From Opitutaceae bacterium (GTDB lineage: Bacteria > Verrucomicrobiota > Verrucomicrobiia > Opitutales > Opitutaceae): 64,000 nucleotides of DNA. Position numbers and translations under genes: made by a program. The stretch spans positions 1,550,001 to 1,614,000 of the forward strand of contig JAIXWF010000013.1 in assembly GCA_027482185.1 (NCBI GenBank), read 5' to 3'. Positions 9,089 to 16,891 of the stretch are shown piece after piece. Within the stretch, counting starts at the first letter, position 1. Every line of letters starts with the position of its first letter. The notes under the pieces were generated by a model. It saw only the letters and a program-made list of their open reading frames with translations. It searched no databases and was not told the DNA's origin.

Positions 9089-9358
9089 ATGAATCCCGAT
9101 CTCGCCATCGACCTGTTCAAATCGACCGTGGTTTTCGCGCTCTACGTCGTGGCCCCGTTTCTGATCGCGATGCTCGTGGTCGGCCTCCTCACGAGCCTGC
9201 TGCAATCGGTCACGAGCATGCAGGAGCAGACGCTCACCTTCATTCCGAAGCTCCTCACGATGGCCGGCCTGCTGCTGCTGCTCACGCCGTGGCTGCTCCG
9301 TTCGCTGTCGGAGTTCACGATCACGATCATCACGCGCATGGGAGCCCTCGGGCTCTGA
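9089..9358 (+). CDS. fliQ: Flagellar export gate protein FliQ
   Basis: An 89-residue, two-helix membrane protein of the export gate. It contains FLIAMLVVGLLTSLLQSVTS and MQEQTLTFIPKLLTM, the most conserved segment of the FliQ/SpaQ family, and ends in a short charged loop. The ATG chosen gives the usual family length; an extended frame upstream overlaps the fliP end and was rejected. It is placed fliP-fliQ-fliR as expected. Confidence 0.96.
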   Translation: MNPDLAIDLFKSTVVFALYVVAPFLIAMLVVGLLTSLLQSVTSMQEQTLTFIPKLLTMAGLLLLLTPWLLRSLSEFTITIITRMGALGL

Positions 9359-9389
9359 AGCCCGGGCCGGCCGCCGCTCGCCGCCGCGC

Positions 9390-10142
9390 ATGACGCTCGA
9401 CTACATCTTCGCCTGGATGATGGTCTTCATGCGGTCCATCGGCATTCTGCTGCAGTGGCCGGTCATGGCGGGCCGCCCGATCCCGGTCCCGGTCCGCCTC
9501 GCCCTGAGCGCCTGCCTCGCGACCTTGCTGGCGGGGATCGTTCCCGCGAGCCCCGTGCCCGGCACGCTCTGGGCCTTCGTATCCGCGACCGTCATGGAGA
9601 TCATGCTCGGACTCGCCCTCGGCTTCGTTGTCCGCGCCGCCTTCGCCTCGGTGGAGATGGCGGGCCGCCTGATGGCCACGGAAATCGGGCTCTCGGCCAC
9701 CCCGGGCATGGGCGCGCCCGAGCCGTCGACGGAGCCGATCGCCACGCTCCTGGTCAGTTTTGCGGTGGTGCTGTTCTTCCTCTTCGGCGCGCACCAATCG
9801 GTCCTGACGGCGTTTGCCCGCAGTTTCTTTCTGGCCGGCGCCGGACGCGCGGTCTTCGAAGCCGGGGCGGCCGATTCCCTCATCCGGGTGGTTTCGCACC
9901 TGCTGGAGCTCGGCGTGCGCATCGCGGCACCGTTCATCGCGATGAATTTCCTGATCTCGCTGGCGTTCTCCGCGCTCGGCCGGGCGGTGCCGAAAATGAA
10001 CGTGTTCATCGTCAGCTTCTCCGCCCGCGTGCTCGTGGGCTTCGCGCTGCTCAGCGCCGCCGGCGCCCTCATTGCTCGGTACTTCTTCGTGGAAATGGGG
10101 GATCTGCCGCTGCGCATGATCCAATTGCTGCCGGGCCGCTGA
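9390..10142 (+). CDS. fliR: Flagellar export gate protein FliR
   Basis: A 250-residue polytopic membrane protein (about six helices) of the FliR/SpaR family, the single-copy plug of the export gate. Recognisable parts are MRSIGILLQWPVMAGRPIPV near the N-terminus, the MEIMLGLALGFVVRAAFASVEMAG segment and LMRVVSHL-like and FLISLAFSALGRAVPKMNVF regions toward the C-terminus. The last gene of the first flagellar block; a 236-base gap with a hairpin and a sigma-54 promoter separates it from flhB. Confidence 0.94.
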   Translation: MTLDYIFAWMMVFMRSIGILLQWPVMAGRPIPVPVRLALSACLATLLAGIVPASPVPGTLWAFVSATVMEIMLGLALGFVVRAAFASVEMAGRLMATEIGLSATPGMGAPEPSTEPIATLLVSFAVVLFFLFGAHQSVLTAFARSFFLAGAGRAVFEAGAADSLIRVVSHLLELGVRIAAPFIAMNFLISLAFSALGRAVPKMNVFIVSFSARVLVGFALLSAAGALIARYFFVEMGDLPLRMIQLLPGR

Positions 10143-10182
10143 AGTTTGCCGCGGCGGTGCCGATGGAAGTCGGGGGAGGGGA

Positions 10183-10221
10183 GTTTCCCGGACAGCGGGC
10201 CGGAGGCCCGGGTAGGGAAAC
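10183..10221 (+). other. Nested hairpin after fliR
   Basis: GTTTCCC (10183-10189) pairs exactly with GGGAAAC (10215-10221), enclosing an inner CGGGCC/GGCCCG stem with a GGA loop (10196-10210). No T-run follows, so it is not a classical intrinsic terminator. It could stabilise the end of the fliL-fliR transcript or act as a Rho-dependent end. I see no riboswitch consensus in it. Confidence 0.45.
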
Positions 10222-10294
10222 GCTTAGGCAGAATTTGCCGCCAAATTTACGAGGGCCCGGTCGACCGCATCCGGGATCGATTCGGCAAAGATTG

Positions 10295-10329
10295 GAAATG
10301 TTTAATTCGCTGCCGGGTAACGGTTAAAG
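10295..10329 (+). promoter_or_regulatory. Putative activator-binding element upstream of flhB
   Basis: This 35-base stretch aligns without gaps to 18197-18231 upstream of flgF, 21 of 35 positions identical, sharing GAAA-N2-TTTAAT-N4-TGCCG-N2-TA and a final AAG. Both copies begin 51-52 bases before the -24 GG. Conservation at fixed distance in otherwise unrelated, locally A/T-rich DNA suggests a binding site for a FlrC/FleQ-type sigma-54 activator. The activator gene is not in the window. Confidence 0.5.
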
Positions 10330-10344
10330 TCCGTATCGGAACGC

Positions 10345-10362
10345 TTGGCACCGCCGTTGCTA
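10345..10362 (+). promoter_or_regulatory. Sigma-54 promoter of flhB
   Basis: TTGGCACCGCCGTTGCTA matches the sigma-54 consensus exactly: GG at 10347-10348, ten bases, GC at 10359-10360. Predicted transcription starts near 10372, seven bases before the flhB ATG, so the message would be almost leaderless. It lies in the only large gap of this region and would drive flhB, flhA, flhF, the small membrane gene, fliA, motA and motB. Confidence 0.82.
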
Positions 10363-10378
10363 TTTCGTTGGTCCAACC

Positions 10379-11482
10379 ATGGCGGATACCGACCAAGACC
10401 AAAAAACCGAGGAGGCGACGGACAAGAAGCGCTCCGAAGCGATGGAGCGCGGTCAATTCGCCAAGTCCCAGGAACTGACGATTCTGTTTCCTTTGGCGGC
10501 GGTGCTCGGCGTTCTCGCCCTCACGCTCCAGTCGGCCACCCGCGATGTCGCGGAGTACGCCGTTTCGATGTTCTCCCGGTTTCCGCTGACGACGCTCGAA
10601 GCGAACGCCGTGACGATGCAGCTCACCGAATTCATGCTGCTCGTCGGCCGCGTGCTCGGGCCCTTCCTGCTGGCGGTCGTGGTCGCCGTGCTGCTGGCGA
10701 ACGGTGTGCAAAGCGGTTTCCGGCTCTCGCCCAAGGCCGTCGCCTTCAAACCCGAGTCGCTCAATCCCGTCGCCGGTTTCGGCCGCATTTTCTCCAAGGC
10801 CGTGCTCGTCCGCTCCGGCATCGATCTGCTCAAGCTGTTCGCCATCGGCGGCACGCTCTGGCTCGGCGCCCGCAGTCTGATGTTCGACCCGCTCTTCTCG
10901 GCCCCGGTCGAGGCCGCGTACCTCGGCCAGTTCCTCAACACGGCCACGATGCTGTTCCTCACGCGCCTGCTGCTCGCCCTCGCGATCGTCGCGGCGATCA
11001 GCTACAGCTACGAGAAGTTCAAACTCGCCCGCGACCTCATGATGACGCGCGAGGAAGTGAAGGAAGAGGCGAAGCAGTCCCAGGGCGACGCCCACACCAA
11101 GGCCGCGATGCGCCGCATGGCCCGCCGCCTGATGCAGAAACAGATGCTCAAGTCCGTGCCCACCGCCGATGTCGTGGTCACCAACCCGACCCACTTCGCC
11201 GTCGCCCTCAAGTACGAGCGCGGCAAGGACAAGGCCCCGGTCGTCCTCGCCAAGGGCGAGAACCGCTTCGCGCTCCGCATCAAGGAACTCGCCAAGGAAA
11301 ACGGCGTGCCGACGGTCGAGAACCGCCCGGTCGCCCGCCTCCTCTTCGCCATGGGCAAGGTCGGCGAGACCATCCCCGCCGAACTCTACCAGGCCGTCGC
11401 CGAGATCCTCGCCGTCGTCTACCGCACGCACCGCTACTATTTCCACCGCCTCAAGGCGCGCCGGATGGAAGGAGCGCTCTAA
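10379..11482 (+). CDS. flhB: Flagellar export switch protein FlhB
   Basis: A 367-residue export-apparatus protein. Four membrane helices lie in the first about 210 residues; the cytoplasmic domain contains the autocleavage motif NPTH (about 269-272), preceded by VPTADVVVT, and cleavage between Asn and Pro switches export from rod/hook to filament substrates together with FliK. The N-terminus is the usual charged DQDQKTEEATDKKRSEAMERG. It is first in the second flagellar block, just behind the sigma-54 promoter, and is followed three bases later by flhA. Confidence 0.97.
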   Translation: MADTDQDQKTEEATDKKRSEAMERGQFAKSQELTILFPLAAVLGVLALTLQSATRDVAEYAVSMFSRFPLTTLEANAVTMQLTEFMLLVGRVLGPFLLAVVVAVLLANGVQSGFRLSPKAVAFKPESLNPVAGFGRIFSKAVLVRSGIDLLKLFAIGGTLWLGARSLMFDPLFSAPVEAAYLGQFLNTATMLFLTRLLLALAIVAAISYSYEKFKLARDLMMTREEVKEEAKQSQGDAHTKAAMRRMARRLMQKQMLKSVPTADVVVTNPTHFAVALKYERGKDKAPVVLAKGENRFALRIKELAKENGVPTVENRPVARLLFAMGKVGETIPAELYQAVAEILAVVYRTHRYYFHRLKARRMEGAL

Positions 11483-11485
11483 GCC

Positions 11486-13684
11486 ATGGCCGCCGCCGAC
11501 ACCGCCGCGTCCTCCTCGTCGCCGCTCACGCTGCTGCTCAAGCGCGCGGACCTCATCTTCACGGGCGGGCTTTTCCTTACCGTCCTGCTGCTGATCCTGC
11601 CGATCCCGTCGGTGCTGCTGGACACGTTCCTCGCGCTCAACATCGGCCTCTCGCTGCTCGTCCTCCTCGCGATCATCTACGTGAAGGATCCGCCGGAGTT
11701 CTCGAGCTTCCCGACGCTGCTGCTCGCGCTGACGCTCTTCCGCCTCGCGCTCAACATCAGCACCACGCGCCAGGTCCTCGTCCACGGCTACGCCGGCGAG
11801 GTCATCGAGGCCTTCGGCCACTTCGTCATCCAGGGCAACTACATCGTCGGCGCGGTGGTCTTCCTGATCCTCGTCGTCATCAACTTCGTCGTCATCACCA
11901 AGGGCGCCGGCCGTATCGCCGAGGTCAGCGCGCGTTTCACCCTCGACGCTCTGCCCGGCAAACAAATGGCCATCGATGCCGAGCTGAACGCCGGCATCAT
12001 CGACGAGGTCACCGCCACCGCCCGCCGCCTCAAGGTCCAGAAAGAGGCCGACTTCTACGGCGCGATGGACGGCGCCTCCAAGTTCGTGCGCGGCGACGCC
12101 ATCGCCGGCATCATCATCACGCTCGTCAACATCATCGGCGGGTTCGCCATCGGCGTGCTCCAGATGGGCATGTCCCTCGGCGAGTCGCTGCAGAAATTCA
12201 CCCTGCTGTCGATCGGTGACGGCCTCGTCTCCCAGATTCCGGCCCTCGTGCTTTCGGTCGGCGCCGGCTTGCTCGTGACCCGCGCCTCCGAGAATTCCAA
12301 TCTCGGCACGCAACTCGCCGGCCAGCTGTTCCGCTATCCGCAGGCGATGCGCATCACCGCCGGCATGCTTGCGGCCTTCGGCCTCATGCCGGGCATGCCG
12401 ATGCTCCCGTTCTTCACGCTCGCCGGCATCGCTGCCTTCCTCGGCAAACTCCTGCTCGAGCAGGAAGCCAAGACCGGCCACCCGCTCGGCACCGAGGCCG
12501 CCAACGCCGCCCGCACCGGCGCCAGCAATCTCACCTCGAAGGCCGCCAAGGCCGGCGAGGCCGCCGCCGCCCCGGCCGCTCCGGCCGCCCCCGGCGCCCC
12601 GGAGGATGTCCGCAAGCTCATCGACCTCGACGTCTTCGCGATCGAGATCGGCTACGGTCTCCTCGGTCTCGCGGACTCCAAGCACGGCGGCGAGCTGCTC
12701 GCCCGCGTCACCGGCGTCCGCAAGAGCCTCGCCCGCGAGAAGGGCATCGTCGTCCCGCCCGTCTCCGTCCGCGACAACCTCGAGCTCGAGCCCAACGACT
12801 ACCGTTTCCTCCTCCGCGGCAAGGCCGTCGCCCGCGGCCAGCTCATGCCCGGCCGCTGGCTCGCCATGAACGTCTCCGGCAGCAAGGTCCGCCTCAAGGG
12901 CGTGCCCACGCGCGAGCCCGTCTTCAATCTCGACGCCACCTGGATCGACGAGACCGAGAAGAAGACCGCCGAGCTCAACGGTTTCACGGTCGTCGACCCG
13001 GCCTCCGTCCTCATCACGCACCTCTCCGAGACGCTGAAGTCCAGCGCGCACCACCTGCTCGGCCGCCAGGAAGTCCAGTCCCTCGTCGACCATCTCAAGC
13101 AGAGCCAGCCCGCGCTCATCTCCGAACTGCTGCCCGACCTCGTCACGATCGGCATCATCCAGCGCGTCCTCCAGAACCTGCTGCGCGAGAACATCGCGAT
13201 CCTCAACCAGCCGCTCATTCTCGAGGGCATCGCCGACTTCGCCTCGTTGTCCAAGAACCCGGACGATCTCAGCGAACTGGTCCGCCGCCGTCTCGGCCTG
13301 TATTTTGTGCCCGAATACGAGTGCCGCCCCGGCGTCGTGCGCGCCGTCACGCTCGATCCGCGCCTCGAGCAGTGGCTCTCCGCCAAGGTCCACCGCTCGC
13401 CCACCGAGGTCGGCCTGGCCCTGGATCCCGCGACCGGCCGCCACCTCATCGAGCAGATCACGAAGCACACGACCGAACTCATCCAGCAGGGCCAGCCGGC
13501 CGTCATCGTCGTCTCCGCCGAGATCCGCCTGCCGCTCAAGCGCTTCTTCGAGTCCTCGTTCCCGCGCGTCGCCGTCCTCGCGTACCAGGAACTGCCCCCG
13601 GCCACCGAAATCGAAAACGCCGGCATCATCGCCGCCCCCGTGCACGTCGCCCGCGCCGAGGTCCCGCTCAAGGCCGCCGCCTGA
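11486..13684 (+). CDS. flhA: Flagellar export gate protein FlhA
   Basis: A 732-residue FHIPEP-family protein that forms the nonameric gate and docks substrate-chaperone complexes. The N-terminal half has about eight membrane helices with LTLFRLALNISTTRQVL and the signature cytoplasmic loop RIAEVSARFTLDALPGKQMA followed by IDAELNAG. An Ala/Pro-rich linker (about 335-372) leads to the cytosolic domain, ending in SAEIRLPLKRFFESSFPRV. AAGGAG (11468 region, inside flhB) provides a good ribosome site. Upstream flhB, downstream flhF. Confidence 0.97.
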   Translation: MAAADTAASSSSPLTLLLKRADLIFTGGLFLTVLLLILPIPSVLLDTFLALNIGLSLLVLLAIIYVKDPPEFSSFPTLLLALTLFRLALNISTTRQVLVHGYAGEVIEAFGHFVIQGNYIVGAVVFLILVVINFVVITKGAGRIAEVSARFTLDALPGKQMAIDAELNAGIIDEVTATARRLKVQKEADFYGAMDGASKFVRGDAIAGIIITLVNIIGGFAIGVLQMGMSLGESLQKFTLLSIGDGLVSQIPALVLSVGAGLLVTRASENSNLGTQLAGQLFRYPQAMRITAGMLAAFGLMPGMPMLPFFTLAGIAAFLGKLLLEQEAKTGHPLGTEAANAARTGASNLTSKAAKAGEAAAAPAAPAAPGAPEDVRKLIDLDVFAIEIGYGLLGLADSKHGGELLARVTGVRKSLAREKGIVVPPVSVRDNLELEPNDYRFLLRGKAVARGQLMPGRWLAMNVSGSKVRLKGVPTREPVFNLDATWIDETEKKTAELNGFTVVDPASVLITHLSETLKSSAHHLLGRQEVQSLVDHLKQSQPALISELLPDLVTIGIIQRVLQNLLRENIAILNQPLILEGIADFASLSKNPDDLSELVRRRLGLYFVPEYECRPGVVRAVTLDPRLEQWLSAKVHRSPTEVGLALDPATGRHLIEQITKHTTELIQQGQPAVIVVSAEIRLPLKRFFESSFPRVAVLAYQELPPATEIENAGIIAAPVHVARAEVPLKAAA

Positions 13685-13692
13685 TTCCGCCG

Positions 13693-14778
13693 ATGTCCTC
13701 CTCCGGTCCCTACGCCGCCCCCGGCACCTACCGCTTCACGGTGAACAACACCGAGCAGGCCGTCGCGCTCATCCGGGAAAAACTCGGCCCCAACGCCCGC
13801 GTCGTCTCCGTGCGGGCCGTCGAGCCGACCGGCGTCGCGAAACTCTTCCGCGGCCCGAAGCTCGAGGTCGTCGCCCAGGTCGATGCCGCGCCCGTCGCCG
13901 GCGCCGCCCCGGCCGAAGCCGCTTTCGTCTCCCGTTCCACCGAGCCGGCGCTGCCGGACGCCGATACGCCGGCGCGGACTTCCGCCCCGGCCGACGCCGT
14001 CCGCCAGGCCCGCGGCCAGGCCGATGCGTTGCTGAAACACGGGCTCACCGGCCTGCTGCGTCGCTCCGGCATCACCGAAACCGCGCTCAACCGGCTCCAG
14101 GCGGGACCCAACTGGCAGGAACTCAACGCCCTCCCGCTCCATCGCGCGCTGGCGGAGACTTCCCGTCTGCTGCGGTCCCAGGCCGAGGCCCGTCCGGCCC
14201 GGCCGCCCCTTTCGCGCGCCGCCTTCCTCGGCGGCCCCGGCGTCGGTCGCACCACCGCGCTCTGCAAGTGGCTCGCGCAGGAAGTGTTCCGCCGCGCCCG
14301 GCTCGGCCACGTCGTCAGCGTCGAATTCGACCGCCCGAACCCGCTCGGCCCGCTCCCGGTTTTCAGCGAGGCGCTCGGCGTCCCGCTCGCGCATTTCCCC
14401 TGCGAGACCCGCGCGGCCGTCGCCGGCGGTTTCGTCTATTTCGATCTGCCGGGCATGTCCTCGCGCCGCCCGGCGGACAACGCGCCGCTGGCCGCGTTTC
14501 TCGACCGCGAGCAGATCGCCGAACGCGTGCTCGTCCTCAATGCCGCCTACGACCGCGCGTCGCTCCGCGAGGCCTACGCCGCCGGCCGCGACCTCGGCGC
14601 CACCCATCTCGTCTTCACGCACCTCGACGAGGTCCCCCAGTGGGGCAAACTCTGGGACTACCTCTTCGACGAATCCCTCGAACCGCTCTTCTTCGCCACC
14701 GGCCCGTCGCTCACGGGCGACTGCGAGGAGGACGTCCCCGGCGCCATCGTGCGCCGCACGCTGCCCGACGAGACCTGA
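13693..14778 (+). CDS. flhF: FlhF-like SRP-type GTPase with degenerate nucleotide motifs
   Basis: A 361-residue protein directly after flhA, the normal place of flhF, which sets flagellar position and number. The N-terminal TYRFTVNNTEQAVALIREKL and LGPNARVV segment matches FlhF. In the NG domain the motifs have drifted: G1 reads GGPGVGRTT (about 180-188) with Arg in place of the catalytic Lys, G3 reads DLPGM rather than DTAGR, and G4 reads THLDE rather than TKLDE. GTP hydrolysis is therefore doubtful. The start is taken eight bases after flhA, where the homologous N-terminus begins; the open frame extends far upstream only as a shadow of flhA. Confidence 0.85.
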   Translation: MSSSGPYAAPGTYRFTVNNTEQAVALIREKLGPNARVVSVRAVEPTGVAKLFRGPKLEVVAQVDAAPVAGAAPAEAAFVSRSTEPALPDADTPARTSAPADAVRQARGQADALLKHGLTGLLRRSGITETALNRLQAGPNWQELNALPLHRALAETSRLLRSQAEARPARPPLSRAAFLGGPGVGRTTALCKWLAQEVFRRARLGHVVSVEFDRPNPLGPLPVFSEALGVPLAHFPCETRAAVAGGFVYFDLPGMSSRRPADNAPLAAFLDREQIAERVLVLNAAYDRASLREAYAAGRDLGATHLVFTHLDEVPQWGKLWDYLFDESLEPLFFATGPSLTGDCEEDVPGAIVRRTLPDET

Positions 14779-14784
14779 CGCGCC

Positions 14785-15012
14785 ATGAAATTCGTCTTTC
14801 TCGCCGGCGGCGCCGCCGGCTTCCTCCTTTCCGCCGCCGCCAGTTTCTGGGCCGGCCATCAACCCGACCGCATCCTCCTCGACGGTGCCGTCGGCTGTCT
14901 CGCGGGAGCCCTGCTCTTCCGCTGGTTCTGGACCGTGCTCGTGCGCGGGATCCGGGAAACAATTGTCGCTCGCAACGCCGCGGCCACCGCCGCGGCCGCC
15001 AAGTCAAAGTAA
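14785..15012 (+). CDS. Small two-helix membrane protein, unknown
   Basis: A 75-residue protein that I do not recognise. It has a hydrophobic N-terminus (about 1-23, FLAGGAAGFLLSAAASFWAG), a short polar turn, a second helix (about 32-52, GAVGCLAGALLFRWFWTVLV) and a basic Ala-rich tail ending AAAAKSK. It sits six bases after flhF and 18 bases before fliA, in the slot where flhG (fleN) is found in many genomes, but shows no ATPase features. Tight spacing argues for a real gene of the flagellar operon; a role in FlhF anchoring is only a guess. Confidence 0.6.
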   Translation: MKFVFLAGGAAGFLLSAAASFWAGHQPDRILLDGAVGCLAGALLFRWFWTVLVRGIRETIVARNAAATAAAAKSK

Positions 15013-15030
15013 CCTGTCCGTTATCGTTCC

Positions 15031-15825
15031 ATGAATACCGCCACCGCAACTGTCCCTGGCATGGATGCAACTCCCGCCGCCGCCTGGCGGGCGTATCAGG
15101 GCGTTTCGCCGGCCGCCGTCGATGAAAAGGATTTGATCGAACGGTATCTGCCCCTCGTCCGCAATGTCGTGGACCGCATCAAACTCAACGTGCCCGCCCA
15201 CGTCGACGCCGACGACCTCTACAGCGTCGGCATCACGGGCCTCATCGCCGCCGTCCGCAAATTCGACCCCAACCAGGGGAGCACGTTTGCGAGCTACGCC
15301 GCCATGCGCATCCGCGGCGCCATCCTCGACGAACTCCGTCGCATGGACTGGTGCCCGCGCCGCGCCCGCGCCCGCTCCCGCAAGCTCAAGAGCGCCATCA
15401 ACGACGTCGAGCAGAAGGTCGGCCGCGCCGCCACCGACGCCGAGGTCCGCGCCGCCCTCGGGCTCGACGAGACCGAGTACGCCAAGTGGGTCGAGGAAGC
15501 CAAACCCGTCACCTTCATCGCGATCGACCAGACCGCCGACGGCGAGGAAGGGGAGGGCGGTTCCCTCCACGAGTTGCTCGCCGACGAGGCCGACAAGACG
15601 GGCCGCGACAACCTCGAAAAGGCCGAGCTCCTGCAACTTCTCACTCAACGAATCGCGGAGTTGCCCGATATACCGAAGAAGATCCTCGCCATGTACTATT
15701 TCGAAAACATGCGCCTGGCCGAAATCGCCGCCGTTTTCGGTCTGACGGAGTCGCGCATCTGCCAGATCCACGCCCAGACCATCATCGGTCTCCGGGCCTG
15801 GCTGCAGCGCGTCCGCGAGAAGTAA
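15031..15825 (+). CDS. fliA: Flagellar sigma factor FliA (sigma-28)
   Basis: A 264-residue RNA polymerase sigma factor of the FliA/WhiG group. Region 2 spans about 35-110 with YLPLVRNVVDRIKLNVPAHV, DDLYSVGITGL and TFASYAAMRIRGAILDELRR. Region 3 is about 115-165 and region 4 about 205-260, with LPDIPKKILAMYYFENMRLAEIA and the helix-turn-helix ESRICQIHAQTI. It directs late flagellar genes. No FlgM anti-sigma gene is present in the window. It is co-directional with flhF and motA and probably expressed from the flhB sigma-54 promoter. Confidence 0.95.
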   Translation: MNTATATVPGMDATPAAAWRAYQGVSPAAVDEKDLIERYLPLVRNVVDRIKLNVPAHVDADDLYSVGITGLIAAVRKFDPNQGSTFASYAAMRIRGAILDELRRMDWCPRRARARSRKLKSAINDVEQKVGRAATDAEVRAALGLDETEYAKWVEEAKPVTFIAIDQTADGEEGEGGSLHELLADEADKTGRDNLEKAELLQLLTQRIAELPDIPKKILAMYYFENMRLAEIAAVFGLTESRICQIHAQTIIGLRAWLQRVREK

Positions 15826-15868
15826 ACCCTTCATGATCCACTCGCCGCCCGACCTCGCCCCGCCGTTT

Positions 15869-15890
15869 GCCCGCCCCATCCCGGGCGGGC
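15869..15890 (+). other. GC-rich hairpin between fliA and motA
   Basis: GCCCGCCC (15869-15876) and GGGCGGGC (15883-15890) form a perfect 8-bp stem with a six-base loop. There is no T-run, so it is more likely a processing or stabilising structure than a terminator. A good ribosome site, GGAAGGAG, follows at 15927-15934 for motA, one of the few clear ones in this locus. Confidence 0.4.
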
Positions 15891-15945
15891 CCGGTCCGTT
15901 GCAGGGGTTCGCGGCACGCCCGGAACGGAAGGAGCGGTTGCCGCT

Positions 15946-16809
15946 ATGCTGATTCTCATCGGCGCCGCCATCGTCATGGCTTCCACCTTGGGCGGTTTCA
16001 TGATCGCCGGGGGCAATCCCATGGTGCTCCTGCACGTGTCGGAGTTCGTCGTCATCCTCGGCGTCGCCGCGGGCGTGCTCGTCATCGCCAGCCCGGCGCA
16101 CGTGATGAAGGAGATCATACACAAGACGCAGGTCGCCATCGCGGGCAAGACCGCCGGCGCGAAGGAGTTTTCCGACCTGCTCAAGCTGCTCTACGAGATC
16201 TTCATGATCGGCCGCCGCAACGGCCTCATTGCCCTCGAGGAACACGTGATGGACCCGAAGAAGAGCACCGTCTTCCAGCGCTACCCGTCCGTGCTCAACC
16301 ACCACGAACGCCTCGAGTTTCTCTGCAACGGCCTCAAGCCCGTCATCGACGGCAAGATCAAGCCCGACCAACTCGAGGACCTGATGAACGCCGAGCTCCA
16401 GGCCAAGGCCACCGAGGCCGAGCACCCGGTGCACATTCTGCACCTCGTCGGCGATTCGCTCCCCGGCATCGGCATCGTCGCGGCCGTGCTCGGCATCATC
16501 AACACCATGGCGGCCATCTCCGAGGGCCCCGAGAAGGTCGGCGAAAAAGTCGCCGCCGCGCTCACCGGCACGCTGCTCGGCATCTTCGTCGCCTACGGCT
16601 TCGTCAACCCGCTCGCCAACCGCGTCCAGTTCAACAACGCGTCCGACGAACAATTTCTCAAATGCATCAAGGCGGCCGTCGCCGGATTTGCCAAGGGTCT
16701 CGCCCCGCTCACCGCGGTCGAGGTCGCCCGCCGTTCGCTCGACAGCAGCGTGCAGCCGGGCGGCGCCGCCCTCGAGGCCGAGCTCAAGTCGCTCGGTCCG
16801 GCGAAGTGA
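15946..16809 (+). CDS. motA: Flagellar stator protein MotA
   Basis: A 287-residue stator subunit with four membrane helices (about 1-20, 32-50, 160-185, 198-220) and a large cytoplasmic loop between helices 2 and 3. The loop carries RRNGLIALEEHVMDP, the region with conserved charged residues that touch FliG, and the later helices contain SLPGIGIVAAVLGIINTMAAI, the MotA family signature. It forms the ion channel with MotB encoded next. The start is supported by a Shine-Dalgarno sequence 11 bases upstream. Confidence 0.96.
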   Translation: MLILIGAAIVMASTLGGFMIAGGNPMVLLHVSEFVVILGVAAGVLVIASPAHVMKEIIHKTQVAIAGKTAGAKEFSDLLKLLYEIFMIGRRNGLIALEEHVMDPKKSTVFQRYPSVLNHHERLEFLCNGLKPVIDGKIKPDQLEDLMNAELQAKATEAEHPVHILHLVGDSLPGIGIVAAVLGIINTMAAISEGPEKVGEKVAAALTGTLLGIFVAYGFVNPLANRVQFNNASDEQFLKCIKAAVAGFAKGLAPLTAVEVARRSLDSSVQPGGAALEAELKSLGPAK

Positions 16810-16860
16810 GGCGCGACGTCGCCGCCCCGGTCCCGCTCCCGCGGGCCGCCGGCGCGATTT

Positions 16861-16888
16861 CTCAACCCTGAACCTTCGACCCTAACCA
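16861..16888 (+). repeat. Heptad microrepeat before motB
   Basis: Four head-to-tail 7-base units, CTCAACC, CTGAACC, TTCGACC and CTAACCA, end three bases before the motB ATG. They belong to the same loose family as the NNNTCAA heptads at 49.4, 57.8 and 62.7 kb. An in-frame TAA at 16883-16885 falls inside the repeat, so motB cannot start further upstream. Confidence 0.55.
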
Positions 16889-16891
16889 CAC

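Noticed and set aside
10183-10330. Possible riboswitch (for example c-di-GMP type) between fliR and flhB
   Set aside because: There is a nested hairpin but no match to conserved riboswitch cores, and the sigma-54 promoter lies downstream of it, so it would not be part of the flhB leader.
10247-13645. Very long open frames antisense to flhB/flhA and similarly opposite fliL-fliN, flgK-flgL and the kinases
   Set aside because: High GC content removes stop codons on the opposite strand. Their translations are low-complexity (Arg/Gly/Ala/Asp/Glu/His-rich) with no family motif, while the sense genes are unmistakable.
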